Shown one piece after another: positions 55,066 to 63,903 of a stretch of 64,000 nt of DNA; the stretch's first letter is position 1; every line of letters starts with the position of its first letter. Source of the DNA: Nannocystis exedens (lineage in GTDB: Bacteria > Myxococcota_A > Polyangia > Nannocystales > Nannocystaceae); contig NZ_NETK01000001.1 of assembly GCF_002343915.1 (NCBI RefSeq), forward strand, positions 7,020,001 through 7,084,000, written 5' to 3'. A program made the translations under genes and the position numbers. The notes under the pieces are model-generated. The model did no database searches. It saw only the letters and a list, made by a program, of their open reading frames with translations, and had not been told where the DNA came from.

Positions 55066-57417
55066 GTGTCCAGGCTCGCGTCGTCCGCCCTCGTCGCCCT
55101 CCTCCTCTTCGGCTGCGCCCACGGGCGCAATCCTTACGCCGCCACCGAGAGCTCGCTCGAGCTCGACCGCGTGGTGCTCTACCGCAACGGGATCGGCTAC
55201 TTCGAGCGCCGCGGCGAGGTCAAGGGCGACGCCCTGGTGATCAAGGTCCGCAAGGACCAGGTCAACGACCTGCTGAAGAGCTTGACGGTGATCGACCGCA
55301 AGAGCGGGCAGGCGGTCAGCGTGTCGATGCCGCTCGACCCCGAGTCGTGGGCCAACGCTGCCCTTTCGACCCTGGCCCCGGGGCAAGGTAGTTTGGCGCA
55401 GGTGCTCGACGCGCTGCGCGGCACCTACGTGACGCTGAAGACGACGCAGGGCAAGCTGCGCGGGCGCATCGTGCTCGTCGAGGCGATCGTCGACGAGCCC
55501 GACCCGACGCCGCCGCCGTCGTCGGAGCGGGTGCCGCCGCCGCAGGGCGGGGCGCGCGACTACAAGGTCTCGCTGATGGACGGCAAGCAGCTGCAGGTGG
55601 CGCGGCTGTCGAAGGTGCGGGGGGTGACGCTGCAGGACGGCGACCTGGCGCTGCAGTTCCACCGCACGCTCGACGCGACCGCGGGCGAGGGGATGTTCCA
55701 GCAGGTGGCGGTGGAGATCCGGCTGGCCGGCGCGAGCAGCCACGACCTGGTGGTCAGCTACGTGGTGGCGGCGCCGATGTGGAAGCCGACCTACCGCGTG
55801 GTCCTGCCCGAGCCGGGGGAGAAGGGCCCGGCGCTGCTGCAGGCGTGGGCGGTGGTCGACAACACCAGCGGCGAAGATTGGGGCGAGGTGTCGATGAGCC
55901 TGACCTCGGGCGCGCCGATCGCGTTCCGCTACGACCTGCACACGCCGCGCACGGTCTCGCGCTCCGACCTCACCGAGGCGGGCGTGCAGAAGCGGGCGGC
56001 GGTGGCGATGGGCGAGACGTCGTACCAGTCGGGCGGCGATCGCGACAGCGACGCGATCCCCGACTCGCTCGACAAGTGCCCCGACAGCCCGGAGACGTTC
56101 AACGGCTACACCGACGAGGACGGCTGCCCCGACGCCGCCGGGGTCGTGGGCGGCTACGCGGCGGGCCAGGCCGCGCCGGCGCCCCCGCCCGCGCCCGTGA
56201 CGACGGAGCCCGAGAAGAAGCCCGCGCGGCGGCCGATGCAGAAGCCGGCCTCGGCCCCGAAGGGCGCCGCCAGTGCGAACCGCAGCTACGACTTCGACGA
56301 CGCCAACTACGGCGGCGGCGAGACGGCCAAGGCCGAGGAGGCGGCCGAGGCCCCGCCGGCGCTCGACCTCGAGTCGCTGCGCCGCAGCACGCAGGCGAGC
56401 GCGCGGGCCAAGAGCGTCAGCGGGCTGACCCGCTTCGACCTGAACGCCCGCGTGACGGTGCCCGACGGCAGCTCGACGATGGTGGCGATCGTCAACCAGG
56501 ACGTCGCGGCCGAGCAGACGTTCTTGTTCCGCCCCGGCGGCGCCGGCAGCGGCTACGAGCAGAACCCGTACCGCGTGGTCCGCTTCAAGAACACCACCCC
56601 GTTCGTGCTCGAGCCGGGGCCGATCGCGATCTACGCCGGCGGCAGCTTCGTCGGCGAGGGCCTGTCGGAGGCGGTCGGGACGCAGACGAGCACGACGATC
56701 CCGTTCGCGGTCGAGCCGTCGCTGATGGTGTCGTCGCAGGCGCAGTACACCGGCGAGGACCTGCGCATCCTCAAGATCGTGCGCGGCGTGATCGAGGTCG
56801 AGAACTTCCAGCGGGTGGCGACGACCTGGACGGTGAAGGGCCAACCTGACCCGAAGGGCTACTCGGTGCTGATCCGCCACCCGAAGCAGGGCGGGGCCTA
56901 CGCGCTGAAGTCGAAGATCGACGGCCTCGAGGAGCTGCCCGACGCCTACCTCGTGCCGGTCAAGGTCACCGGCAACGCGACCGAGGGCAAGGTCGAGGTG
57001 GTCGAGCAGACGCCGTCGCACGCGACGATCACGATCTGGGACGGCCGCGTGCCGCAGCTGCTCGACGCGCTGCTGCGCCTGCCGAACCTCGACGCCGGCG
57101 CCCGCAAGAAGATCGAGCCGCTGGTCCGCCTGCGCCAGGAGATCGGCCGCATCGACACCGAGATCGAGGGGCTCGCGCGCCAGCAAGCGGAGCTCGACCA
57201 GCGCGCGAGCGAGACGCGGCAGAACCTCGAGGCGATCAAGAAAGACTCGGCCGCCGGCGATCTGCGCGGCAAGTTGAACAAGCGCCTCGACGAATTCACG
57301 CGCGACGCCGACAAGCTCGGGCGCTCGATCGTCGAGCTGCAGTCGAAGCGGCTCGAGAAGAAGATCGAGCTCGAGGACTCGCTGCAGACCATCGACCTCT
57401 CGGCCCCGACGCCGTGA
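55066..57417 (+). CDS. DUF4139 lipoprotein with thrombospondin-type-3 insert
   Basis: A 783-residue predicted lipoprotein. The start at GTG 55066 gives a signal SRLASSALVALLLFGCAHG with Cys17. The N-terminal part begins LELDRVVLYRNGIGYFERRG, similar to the DUF4140 region. The DUF4139 core is split: one half (YVVAAPMWKPTYRVVL, TSGEDWGEVSMSLTSG) then an insert at about 325-450 with a TSP3 calcium motif (DRDSDAIPDSLDKCPD, DEDGCPD) and Pro/Ala/Glu linker, then the second half. The C-terminus is a coiled coil (about 700-775). AGGAG lies 11 bases upstream. Related to the pair at 13884-17807, but exported. Confidence 0.82.
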   Translation: MSRLASSALVALLLFGCAHGRNPYAATESSLELDRVVLYRNGIGYFERRGEVKGDALVIKVRKDQVNDLLKSLTVIDRKSGQAVSVSMPLDPESWANAALSTLAPGQGSLAQVLDALRGTYVTLKTTQGKLRGRIVLVEAIVDEPDPTPPPSSERVPPPQGGARDYKVSLMDGKQLQVARLSKVRGVTLQDGDLALQFHRTLDATAGEGMFQQVAVEIRLAGASSHDLVVSYVVAAPMWKPTYRVVLPEPGEKGPALLQAWAVVDNTSGEDWGEVSMSLTSGAPIAFRYDLHTPRTVSRSDLTEAGVQKRAAVAMGETSYQSGGDRDSDAIPDSLDKCPDSPETFNGYTDEDGCPDAAGVVGGYAAGQAAPAPPPAPVTTEPEKKPARRPMQKPASAPKGAASANRSYDFDDANYGGGETAKAEEAAEAPPALDLESLRRSTQASARAKSVSGLTRFDLNARVTVPDGSSTMVAIVNQDVAAEQTFLFRPGGAGSGYEQNPYRVVRFKNTTPFVLEPGPIAIYAGGSFVGEGLSEAVGTQTSTTIPFAVEPSLMVSSQAQYTGEDLRILKIVRGVIEVENFQRVATTWTVKGQPDPKGYSVLIRHPKQGGAYALKSKIDGLEELPDAYLVPVKVTGNATEGKVEVVEQTPSHATITIWDGRVPQLLDALLRLPNLDAGARKKIEPLVRLRQEIGRIDTEIEGLARQQAELDQRASETRQNLEAIKKDSAAGDLRGKLNKRLDEFTRDADKLGRSIVELQSKRLEKKIELEDSLQTIDLSAPTP

Positions 57418-57601
57418 CGGATCCGTTCCGACGGCTTGGGGGGAATTGACGGGTCTGCAGGGGCGCAGAAAACTGCACCCCGAGGGAGACGCCGTCCGAC
57501 GCGCGTCTGCGCAGGTCCGCGGTGGGATACGCACGGACTTGCCGGCCCCCCGCTGGCCGTGCGACGCTGGCGCTGATGTCCCGGAACCCCGAGGGCTTTC
57601 G

Positions 57602-60600
57602 GTGAGCGATCACGACGCAGGCGCGTCCGGCGCGATTCCGAACGCGGATCCGAGGCCAGGTCCCAAAGGCCAGGTCCTGTCGGCCTCGCAGCACGCCCGG
57701 TCGATGCGGGCGGTGCCGAAGATCGTCGAGACCCCGATCGTGGAGTGGGAGCCGCCGCCCACGTTCGACGAGTACAAGCTGGTCCGCCTGCTCGGCAAGG
57801 GCAGCATGGGCCGCGTCTACCTGGCCCACGACACGGTGCTCGACCGGCCGGTGGCGGTGAAGTTCGTCGGCCACGTCGCCCCCGACGCCGACGACCGCGA
57901 GCGCTTCCAGGTCGAGGGTCGCGCGGTCGCGCGCATCCAGCACCCCAACGTGGTGACGATCTACCGCGTCGGTCAGCTCGAGGGTCACCCGTACCTCATC
58001 ACCGAGTACATCCGCGGCAAGAGCCTCAACGAGATCCAGGTCCCGCTGCCGTCGCGCAAGGTGCTCGAGCTGGCGATCGGCCTGTGCCGCGGGCTGGCGG
58101 CGGCGCACCGCCACGGCGTGCTCCACCGCGACATCAAGCTGGCCAACGCGATCCTGGCCGAGACCGGCGAGATCAAGCTGCTCGACTTCAGCCTGGCCAA
58201 GCTGATGGACCCGGCCGCGCTCGACCCCGTGCGGCCCGAGCCGGCGCGCGAGGAGGCGATCGAGGCGGCGTCGTCGGTGGTGCTGCGCAGCAGCGACGGC
58301 GGCCGCATCGACCGCGCGGCCGAGACGATCAAGCTGCGCGACGCCAGCGCCAGCGCGGCGCTGCCCCGCGTCCACGACGACTCGGCCGGGCGCTCGAGCG
58401 CGGGCCTGTCGGCCGCCGCGCTGTCGGCCGCCGACATCCCCGTCACCGCCGAGTCGCTGACCCAGGCCGGCACGCTGCTCGGCACGCCGCACTACATGGC
58501 GCCCGAGCTGTGGCGCGCCGAGCCGGCGTCGCGCCGCTCCGACGTCTACGCGCTCGGGGTGCTGATGTACATCCTCGCCTCCGGGCGCCCGCCGACCGAG
58601 GCGAGCACGCCGCTCGAGCTGGCCGAGCGGCTGCAAGAGCACGAGCCGCGGCCGCTGCTCGAGCGAGCGCCCCGCTGCGACCCGCGCCTGGCCGGGCTCA
58701 TCGACCGCTGCCTGCGGCGCGACCCGTTCATGCGCTTCGGCTCGGCCGACGACCTGCTGGCCGCGCTCGAGTCGCTGCAGCCGAACGGCCGCGAGCTGGT
58801 GATCCCCGAGGGCAACCCGTACCGCGGCCTGCAGGCGTTCGAGTCGAAGCACCGCGCGGTGTTCTTCGGCCGCGGCGTCGAGATCCGCGCCGTCATCGAG
58901 CGCCTCCGCGCCGACGCGCTGGTCGTCGTCGCCGGCGACTCGGGCGTCGGCAAGTCGTCGCTCGTCAAGGCCGGCGTGGTGCCGATGGTCGAGGAGGGCA
59001 ACCTCGACCACCACCGCCAGTGGGCCTCGGCGGCGATGACCCCGGGCCGCTACCCGCTGCAGACGCTGATCTCGACGCTGGCTGTTCTCTTCGACATGTC
59101 CGAAGAGACACTCGCGGCGCTGATCGCCGAGAGCCCGGGCGAGCTGGTCCGCGCGCTGCGCAAGCAGCTCGGCGAGGCGCGCGGGCGGCTGCTGGTGATC
59201 GACCAGTTCGAGGAGCTGGTGACGCTGAGCGCGCCGCAGGAGGTGGGGATCGTCGGCCCGCTGCTGGCGCGGCTGGCCGCGGGGCTGCCGGGGCTGCGGG
59301 TGATGGCGACGGTGCGCGGCGACTTCCTGACCCGCGTGGTCCAGGTGCCGGGCATCGGCGACGAGCTGTCGCGGGCGATCTACATCCTCCGCCCGCTGTC
59401 GCCCGAGGGCGCGCGCGAGGCGATCGTCGGCCCGGCGAAGGTCAAGGGCGTGCGCTTCGAGCCGTCGACGCTGGTCGACGAGTTGGTCGAGGCCGGCGCG
59501 CGCGGCAGCCTGCCGCTCTTGCAGTTCGCGCTGGCCGAGCTGTGGGAGATCCGCGACCAGGCGACGAACGTCATCTCGCCGGCCGACCTGCGCAAGGTCG
59601 GCGGCGTGACCGGAGCGCTGGCGCGGCACGGCGACGCCGTGCTGGCCGAGCTGATCCCGGCCCAGCGCGCGGCGGCCCGGCGGATCTTGATGCGCCTCGT
59701 GACCGTCGACGACACCCGCGCGGTGCGGACCGAAGACGAGCTGACGGCCGACTCGCCCGCGGCCGCCGAGGCGCTCAAGGCCCTGGTGCGCGCGCGCCTG
59801 GTGGTGGCCCGCGAGGTCAACGACGACGCGGTCTTCGAGATCGCCCACGAGGCGCTGCTCGGCGGCTGGTCGACGCTCAGCACCTGGCTCGAGGAGGAGC
59901 GCGACGGCCGGGCCACGCGCCACCGCCTCGAGCTCGCGGTCGCCGAGTGGGAGCGGCTCGGCCGCGGCCGCGACGCGCTGTGGAGCGGCGCGCCGCTGCA
60001 GGAGGTGATGGCGCTCGACCCGGCGTCGCTGCGGCCGAAGGAGCGCGACTTCATCGCCGCCTGCAAGGCCACCGCGGCGCGCGTGCGGGCGCTGCGACGC
60101 GGCGCGATCGTGCTGGTGCCGGCGGTCGCGATCTCGATGTACGGGGCGATGTGGCTCAAGAGCCAGCGCGACCTGCGGCTCAAGGTCGACGCCCAGGTCA
60201 CGGCGGCCGAGCAGGAGCGGGCAATCGCCGGCAAGGCGCGCGCCGACGCCGAGGAGCTGCGCACGCAGGCGCTGGCGGCCTACGACGCCGGCAAGACGGC
60301 CCACGCCGACGGGCTGTGGACCCGCTACGAGGCGGCGCTGCCGGAGGCGGAGCTGCGGCTGGCCCGCTCGGCGCAGAAGCTCGAGACGGCGCTGAGCCTC
60401 GACGGCCGGCGCGACGACATCCGCGAGAAGCTCGGCGAGGTGCTGCTCGAGCGCGCGCTGCTGGCCGAACAGGCAGGTCACGGCGAGTTCGTGATCCAGG
60501 ACCTGCTCGAGCGCCTCAAGCTCTACGACGAGGGCGGGGCGCGGGTCGAGCGGTGGAACGCGCCGGCGCAGCTCTCGGTGACGAGCCAGCCGCCGGGGGC

Positions 60601-61642
60601 GCGGGTGCAGCTCGAGCGCTACGACTCGGAGCGCGCGCGCATCGACAAGACGGAGGAGCTCGGGACCACGCCGGTGGCGGCGCGGCCGCTCGACCGCGGG
60701 TCGTATCGTCTGCGCTTCGAGCTCGACGGCTACGCGCCGGTGAGCCTGCCGATCGCGCTGGGGCGCGAGGAGGTCGCCGACTTCTCGGTGGTGCTGCCGC
60801 CGGCCGACGCGGTCCCCGCGGGCTTCGTCTACGTGCCCGCCGGGCGCTTCCTCTACGGCACCGGTGACATCGTCGACCTGCGCGTGACGATGAACGCCGA
60901 GCCGCTGCACAGCGTGGAGACCGGCGCCTACGTGATCGGCCGCCACGAGGTGACGTGGGCCGATTACATCGAGTTCCTGTCGGCGTTGCCGGCCGGCGAG
61001 CGAGCGGCGATCCTGGCGATCAACGCCGCCCGCGTGCTGTCGGACGGCGCCCGCCTCACCGAGCTGCCGGAGGGCGGCTGGAAGCTCGAGCTGCATCAGT
61101 CGGACCGGGTCTATACAGTGCGGACCGGCGAGCCCCTGGTCTACGAGGGCAGGACGCAGCGCGCCCGAGTCGAGTGGGAACGTCTGCCAGTGACCGGAAT
61201 CGGGGTCGAGGAGGCGACGGCCTATTTCGCCTGGCTCAATGCCTCGGGGCGAGTCCCAGGCGCCCGCTTCTGCGACGAACACGAATGGGAGCGTGCAGCC
61301 CGCGGCGCCGACGATCGCAGGTTCTCCATCGGCGCACGCCTCGACGCCAGTGAGGCCAATATCGACAGGACGTACGGCCTGCTCGGCCCGGCGTACGGCC
61401 CCGACCCGGTCGGCTCGTATCCCCAGTCCGTGAGCCCCTACGGCCTCTACGACACGATCGGCAACGCCTACGAATTGACGGTGTCGCCGTTCGACCACAA
61501 GCAATTGAATGCGCGCGGCGGCGCGTACTACTATAACGAATTCGCCGCCCGGGTCGCCAACCGCTTCGAGGTCGCTACGAGTTTCCGCCACAGCACGGTC
61601 GGGTTGCGCGTATGTGCGACATGGCCGCTGACCCGCTCATAA
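57602..61642 (+). CDS. Ser/Thr kinase - STAND-type NTPase - PEGA - FGE-sulfatase-modifying fusion
   Basis: A 1346-residue multidomain signalling protein. Kinase domain about 55-390: P-loop LLGKGSMGRVYLA, Lys87 in VAVKF, HRDIKLAN (175-182), but D195-F-S replaces DFG, and the stretch to APE (300-302) is over 100 residues instead of 20-35. A nucleotide-binding module follows (NPYRGLQAFESKHRAVFFGR, Walker A GDSGVGKSSL at 445-454, Walker B LLVIDQFEEL), as in nSTAND1-type NTPases. TM segment about 834-853. PEGA-like domain about 991-1063. FGE/SUMF1 domain about 1074-1346 (FVYVPAGRF, GIGVEEATAYFAWLN, FCDEHEWERAARG, STVGLRVC). The GTG at 57602 is supported by GAGGG seven bases upstream. Only the C-terminus would be outside the cell. 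An ADYC gene follows. Confidence 0.9.
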   Translation: MSDHDAGASGAIPNADPRPGPKGQVLSASQHARSMRAVPKIVETPIVEWEPPPTFDEYKLVRLLGKGSMGRVYLAHDTVLDRPVAVKFVGHVAPDADDRERFQVEGRAVARIQHPNVVTIYRVGQLEGHPYLITEYIRGKSLNEIQVPLPSRKVLELAIGLCRGLAAAHRHGVLHRDIKLANAILAETGEIKLLDFSLAKLMDPAALDPVRPEPAREEAIEAASSVVLRSSDGGRIDRAAETIKLRDASASAALPRVHDDSAGRSSAGLSAAALSAADIPVTAESLTQAGTLLGTPHYMAPELWRAEPASRRSDVYALGVLMYILASGRPPTEASTPLELAERLQEHEPRPLLERAPRCDPRLAGLIDRCLRRDPFMRFGSADDLLAALESLQPNGRELVIPEGNPYRGLQAFESKHRAVFFGRGVEIRAVIERLRADALVVVAGDSGVGKSSLVKAGVVPMVEEGNLDHHRQWASAAMTPGRYPLQTLISTLAVLFDMSEETLAALIAESPGELVRALRKQLGEARGRLLVIDQFEELVTLSAPQEVGIVGPLLARLAAGLPGLRVMATVRGDFLTRVVQVPGIGDELSRAIYILRPLSPEGAREAIVGPAKVKGVRFEPSTLVDELVEAGARGSLPLLQFALAELWEIRDQATNVISPADLRKVGGVTGALARHGDAVLAELIPAQRAAARRILMRLVTVDDTRAVRTEDELTADSPAAAEALKALVRARLVVAREVNDDAVFEIAHEALLGGWSTLSTWLEEERDGRATRHRLELAVAEWERLGRGRDALWSGAPLQEVMALDPASLRPKERDFIAACKATAARVRALRRGAIVLVPAVAISMYGAMWLKSQRDLRLKVDAQVTAAEQERAIAGKARADAEELRTQALAAYDAGKTAHADGLWTRYEAALPEAELRLARSAQKLETALSLDGRRDDIREKLGEVLLERALLAEQAGHGEFVIQDLLERLKLYDEGGARVERWNAPAQLSVTSQPPGARVQLERYDSERARIDKTEELGTTPVAARPLDRGSYRLRFELDGYAPVSLPIALGREEVADFSVVLPPADAVPAGFVYVPAGRFLYGTGDIVDLRVTMNAEPLHSVETGAYVIGRHEVTWADYIEFLSALPAGERAAILAINAARVLSDGARLTELPEGGWKLELHQSDRVYTVRTGEPLVYEGRTQRARVEWERLPVTGIGVEEATAYFAWLNASGRVPGARFCDEHEWERAARGADDRRFSIGARLDASEANIDRTYGLLGPAYGPDPVGSYPQSVSPYGLYDTIGNAYELTVSPFDHKQLNARGGAYYYNEFAARVANRFEVATSFRHSTVGLRVCATWPLTRS

Positions 61643-61650
61643 AAATGAGC
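61635..61650. terminator. Hairpin GCTCAT-AAAA-ATGAGC over the kinase stop codon
   Basis: A perfect 6-bp stem with an AAAA loop that includes the TAA stop of the fusion gene. Next to it is GGACA-GT-TGTCC (61657-61668), the reversed form of the dispersed palindrome. Together they separate the fusion from the ADYC gene. Confidence 0.4.
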
Positions 61651-61656
61651 CCGCTC

Positions 61657-61668
61657 GGACAGTTGTCC
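61657..61668. repeat. Palindrome GGACA-GT-TGTCC
   Basis: A 5-bp stem, 2-base spacer, half-sites in the order GGACA then TGTCC. It lies 54 bases upstream of the ADYC start. Confidence 0.45.
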
Positions 61669-61721
61669 TTTCACGTGTCCGCCGGCCGTGCTACAGTCGG
61701 GGAGATCGATGGGGGGTGGTT

Positions 61722-62939
61722 ATGGCCGTGCGTCGTGTGGCGCTTGTCGTGTCGCTGTTGGGCTTCAGCGCAGGGTGCTACGTGGGGTCGGAGGCACCCG
61801 CCGATGTGGTCTCGACCCGTGACGAGGAGTTCAACTCCCTCGTCCTGAACGGGCCGGTGCTGCAGGGCCCGGTGCTGCAAGGGCCGGTGCTGCAGGGCGT
61901 GATCATGGGGCCGGTGCTGCAGGGCCCGGTGCTACAGGGCAACGTGCTCGAGGGCCCGCTCCAGCAGGGTCCGGTCCTGAACGGCGTGAACCTGAACGGG
62001 CCGGTGCTGCAGGGGCCGGTGCTGCAGGGGCCGGTGCTGCAGGGCTCGGAGTTCAGCGCCAAGGTGGTCAAGAACGGCAAGAAGGTGTGGGCCAAGGGCA
62101 TGGACTTCATCGGCTCCGAGTGGGAGCTGACCGTCGGCCAGGTCATCGACGGCGAGGAAGTCTACGAGGACTACGTCCTCCGCATCGACGACATCAACAA
62201 GTCGCCGGGCCAGGACGACGTGTACCTGTACGACGTGGTGCACCGCGCGAAGGGCTCGAACCAGTGGAAGCCGCTGTGCCAGGACGGTCAGGGCGGGCTG
62301 GTCCCGGCGATCCCGGTGGCCAACTACTGGAACCTCGAGACCGGCGACCGCGTCGACGACCCCAACGTGTTCGTGTGGGCCTGCACGAACGCCGTCATCG
62401 CCAAGTGCGTGCTGTGGGGCTACCGCCCGTGGGCGACGACCAAGCGCTGCAAGGACTGGGAGAAGGGCAAGAACTGCAAGACGATCTCGCTCGCCGATCA
62501 CCACCAGGCCTGCACGCGCATGGCTCGCGCCGACTATTGCGGCAACGGCGAGCCGTGGACCGTCAACGGCACGGCGATCGACATCTGGGATCACCTCTCG
62601 CCGCAGGTCGAGGCGCGCGCGACCAACTGGTTCATCGAGGCCGAGTGGAACCCCGACGGGGCCTACTGCCTCCGCGACATCCGGCACCAGGAGTACAAGG
62701 AGCAGGGGCTTTATCCCAAGTGCTTCCTCGACAAGAAGGGCAAGCCCAAGAAGGCCCCCAGCGACTGCGGCTCGCTCGACGATCACCGGGCTCTTTTGGT
62801 CAGCGCGTTCGACAAGTACGGCCAGGGCCTGCCGAACGGCGACGACGACGACGACGATGACGACGACGACGACGGCGGCTGGGGCGGCTGGGGCGGCGGC
62901 CACGGTCATGGCCACGGCCACGGTCACGGCGGCCACTGA
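61722..62939 (+). CDS. ADYC-domain lipoprotein with pentapeptide-like repeats
   Basis: A 405-residue predicted lipoprotein. The signal MAVRRVALVVSLLGFSAGC ends in Cys19. A linker is followed by about 14 units of the form V-L-Q-G-P (residues about 42-108), reminiscent of pentapeptide repeats. The ADYC domain spans about 110-365 and includes the ADYC motif itself (ARADYCGNGEPWTVNGT), with Trp- and Cys-rich sequence (CTNAVIAKCVLWGYRPW). The tail has a run of 11 Asp, a Gly/Trp stretch and HGHGHGHGHGGH, a likely metal-binding end. A GTG at 61716 is an alternative start. Function unknown. It lies 79 bp after the kinase fusion, in the same direction. Confidence 0.8.
   Translation: MAVRRVALVVSLLGFSAGCYVGSEAPADVVSTRDEEFNSLVLNGPVLQGPVLQGPVLQGVIMGPVLQGPVLQGNVLEGPLQQGPVLNGVNLNGPVLQGPVLQGPVLQGSEFSAKVVKNGKKVWAKGMDFIGSEWELTVGQVIDGEEVYEDYVLRIDDINKSPGQDDVYLYDVVHRAKGSNQWKPLCQDGQGGLVPAIPVANYWNLETGDRVDDPNVFVWACTNAVIAKCVLWGYRPWATTKRCKDWEKGKNCKTISLADHHQACTRMARADYCGNGEPWTVNGTAIDIWDHLSPQVEARATNWFIEAEWNPDGAYCLRDIRHQEYKEQGLYPKCFLDKKGKPKKAPSDCGSLDDHRALLVSAFDKYGQGLPNGDDDDDDDDDDDGGWGGWGGGHGHGHGHGHGGH
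61845..62047. repeat. 15-bp repeats coding for VLQGP units
   Basis: Repeated ggccggtgctgcagg units, some exact and some varied (Val/Leu/Met/Asn changes), in two blocks with a less regular middle. The repeats stay in frame in the ADYC gene. It is a low-complexity coding repeat, not a CRISPR array. Confidence 0.8.
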
Positions 62940-62997
62940 GCGCTCGCGCGAGCGCAGCGCGCTTTCCATCGCCCGGCGGCTGTGTTGCCGTCGGGCG

Positions 62998-63903
62998 ATG
63001 CAAGACGTCCCCGAGCTACCGGCGTGGCTGGCCGACCTCTTGCCGGTCCGCCGGGCCGTGAGCGTGCTGGCGGACGGCTGCCGGATCCACCGCATCGACC
63101 ACGGCGAGCCCGACGCGCCGGTGGTGCTGCTGCTCCACGGCAACCCGACCTGGAGCTTCCTGTGGCGCGACGTGATCGCGCGTCTGTCGGGGTTCCGCTG
63201 CGTGGCGCCCGACCTGCTCGGCTTCGGGCTGTCGAGCCGGATCGCGCTGCACGAGCACAGCGTCGAGCGCCACGTCGACGCGCTGGCCGAGCTGGTGGAG
63301 GCGCTGGGGCTGCGGCGCTTCGTGCTGGTCGGGCAGGACTGGGGCGGGGCGCTGGGGCCGGTGCTGGCGGCGCGGCTGCCCGAGCGCGTGGCCGGCGTGG
63401 TGCTCGGCAACACGTCGGTGGTGCTGCCGCCGCGCCCGCGCGGGACGTGGTTCCACCGGTTCGCGCGGCTGCCCGTGGTCAGCGACCTGGCGTTCCGCGG
63501 CCTCGGGTTCCCGCAGAACGCGCTGTGGGTGGCGCAGGGCGATCGCCGATCGATCCGCGGCCCGGTGGCCCGGGGCTACCGCTGGCCGCTGCGGCACCTG
63601 TCCGATCGGTCAGGCCCGCTGGCGCTCGCGCGGATGGTGCCGGACAGCTTCGAGCACCCGAGCATCGCGCCGCTGCGCCGCGGCGAGGCGTGGCTGCGCG
63701 AGTTCGTGGCCGCCGGGGGCCCGCTGGCGCTGGTGTGGGGCGAGCGCGACCCGATCCTCGGCCGGGCGCTGGCCCGCCACGAGCGGGCCTTTTCCGGTGC
63801 GAGCGTGACGCGCACGCCGGCCGGGCATTTTTTGCAGGAGGAGGTGCCCGAGGCGTTGGCCGCGGCGATCCGCGCGGTGGCGAGCCGCGCGGGCATGCGC
63901 TGA
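62998..63903 (+). CDS. Haloalkane-dehalogenase-like alpha/beta hydrolase
   Basis: A 301-residue alpha/beta hydrolase. HGNPTWSFLWR is the oxyanion loop of haloalkane dehalogenases and epoxide-hydrolase relatives. PDLLGFGLSS follows, then GQDWGGAL with nucleophile Asp (dehalogenases usually have HDWG). Catalytic His is in AGHFLQEE, and acid residues lie in WGERDPILG. The family hydrolyses carbon-halogen or epoxide bonds; Gln before the nucleophile makes the exact activity uncertain. ATG 62998 fits the family start (PELPAWLADLLP). No signal peptide, so cytoplasmic. It follows the ADYC gene by 58 bp but is likely independent. Confidence 0.85.
   Translation: MQDVPELPAWLADLLPVRRAVSVLADGCRIHRIDHGEPDAPVVLLLHGNPTWSFLWRDVIARLSGFRCVAPDLLGFGLSSRIALHEHSVERHVDALAELVEALGLRRFVLVGQDWGGALGPVLAARLPERVAGVVLGNTSVVLPPRPRGTWFHRFARLPVVSDLAFRGLGFPQNALWVAQGDRRSIRGPVARGYRWPLRHLSDRSGPLALARMVPDSFEHPSIAPLRRGEAWLREFVAAGGPLALVWGERDPILGRALARHERAFSGASVTRTPAGHFLQEEVPEALAAAIRAVASRAGMR

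Noticed and set aside
57296-61591. 1431-codon minus-strand open frame opposite the kinase fusion
   Set aside because: Composition is typical of an antisense shadow (Arg, Ala, His, Leu, Val), and the plus strand has all kinase, NTPase and FGE motifs.
61845-62047. Repeats looking like a CRISPR array
   Set aside because: Units are only 15 bp, contiguous, have no unique spacers, and are in frame in a lipoprotein gene. No cas genes are present.
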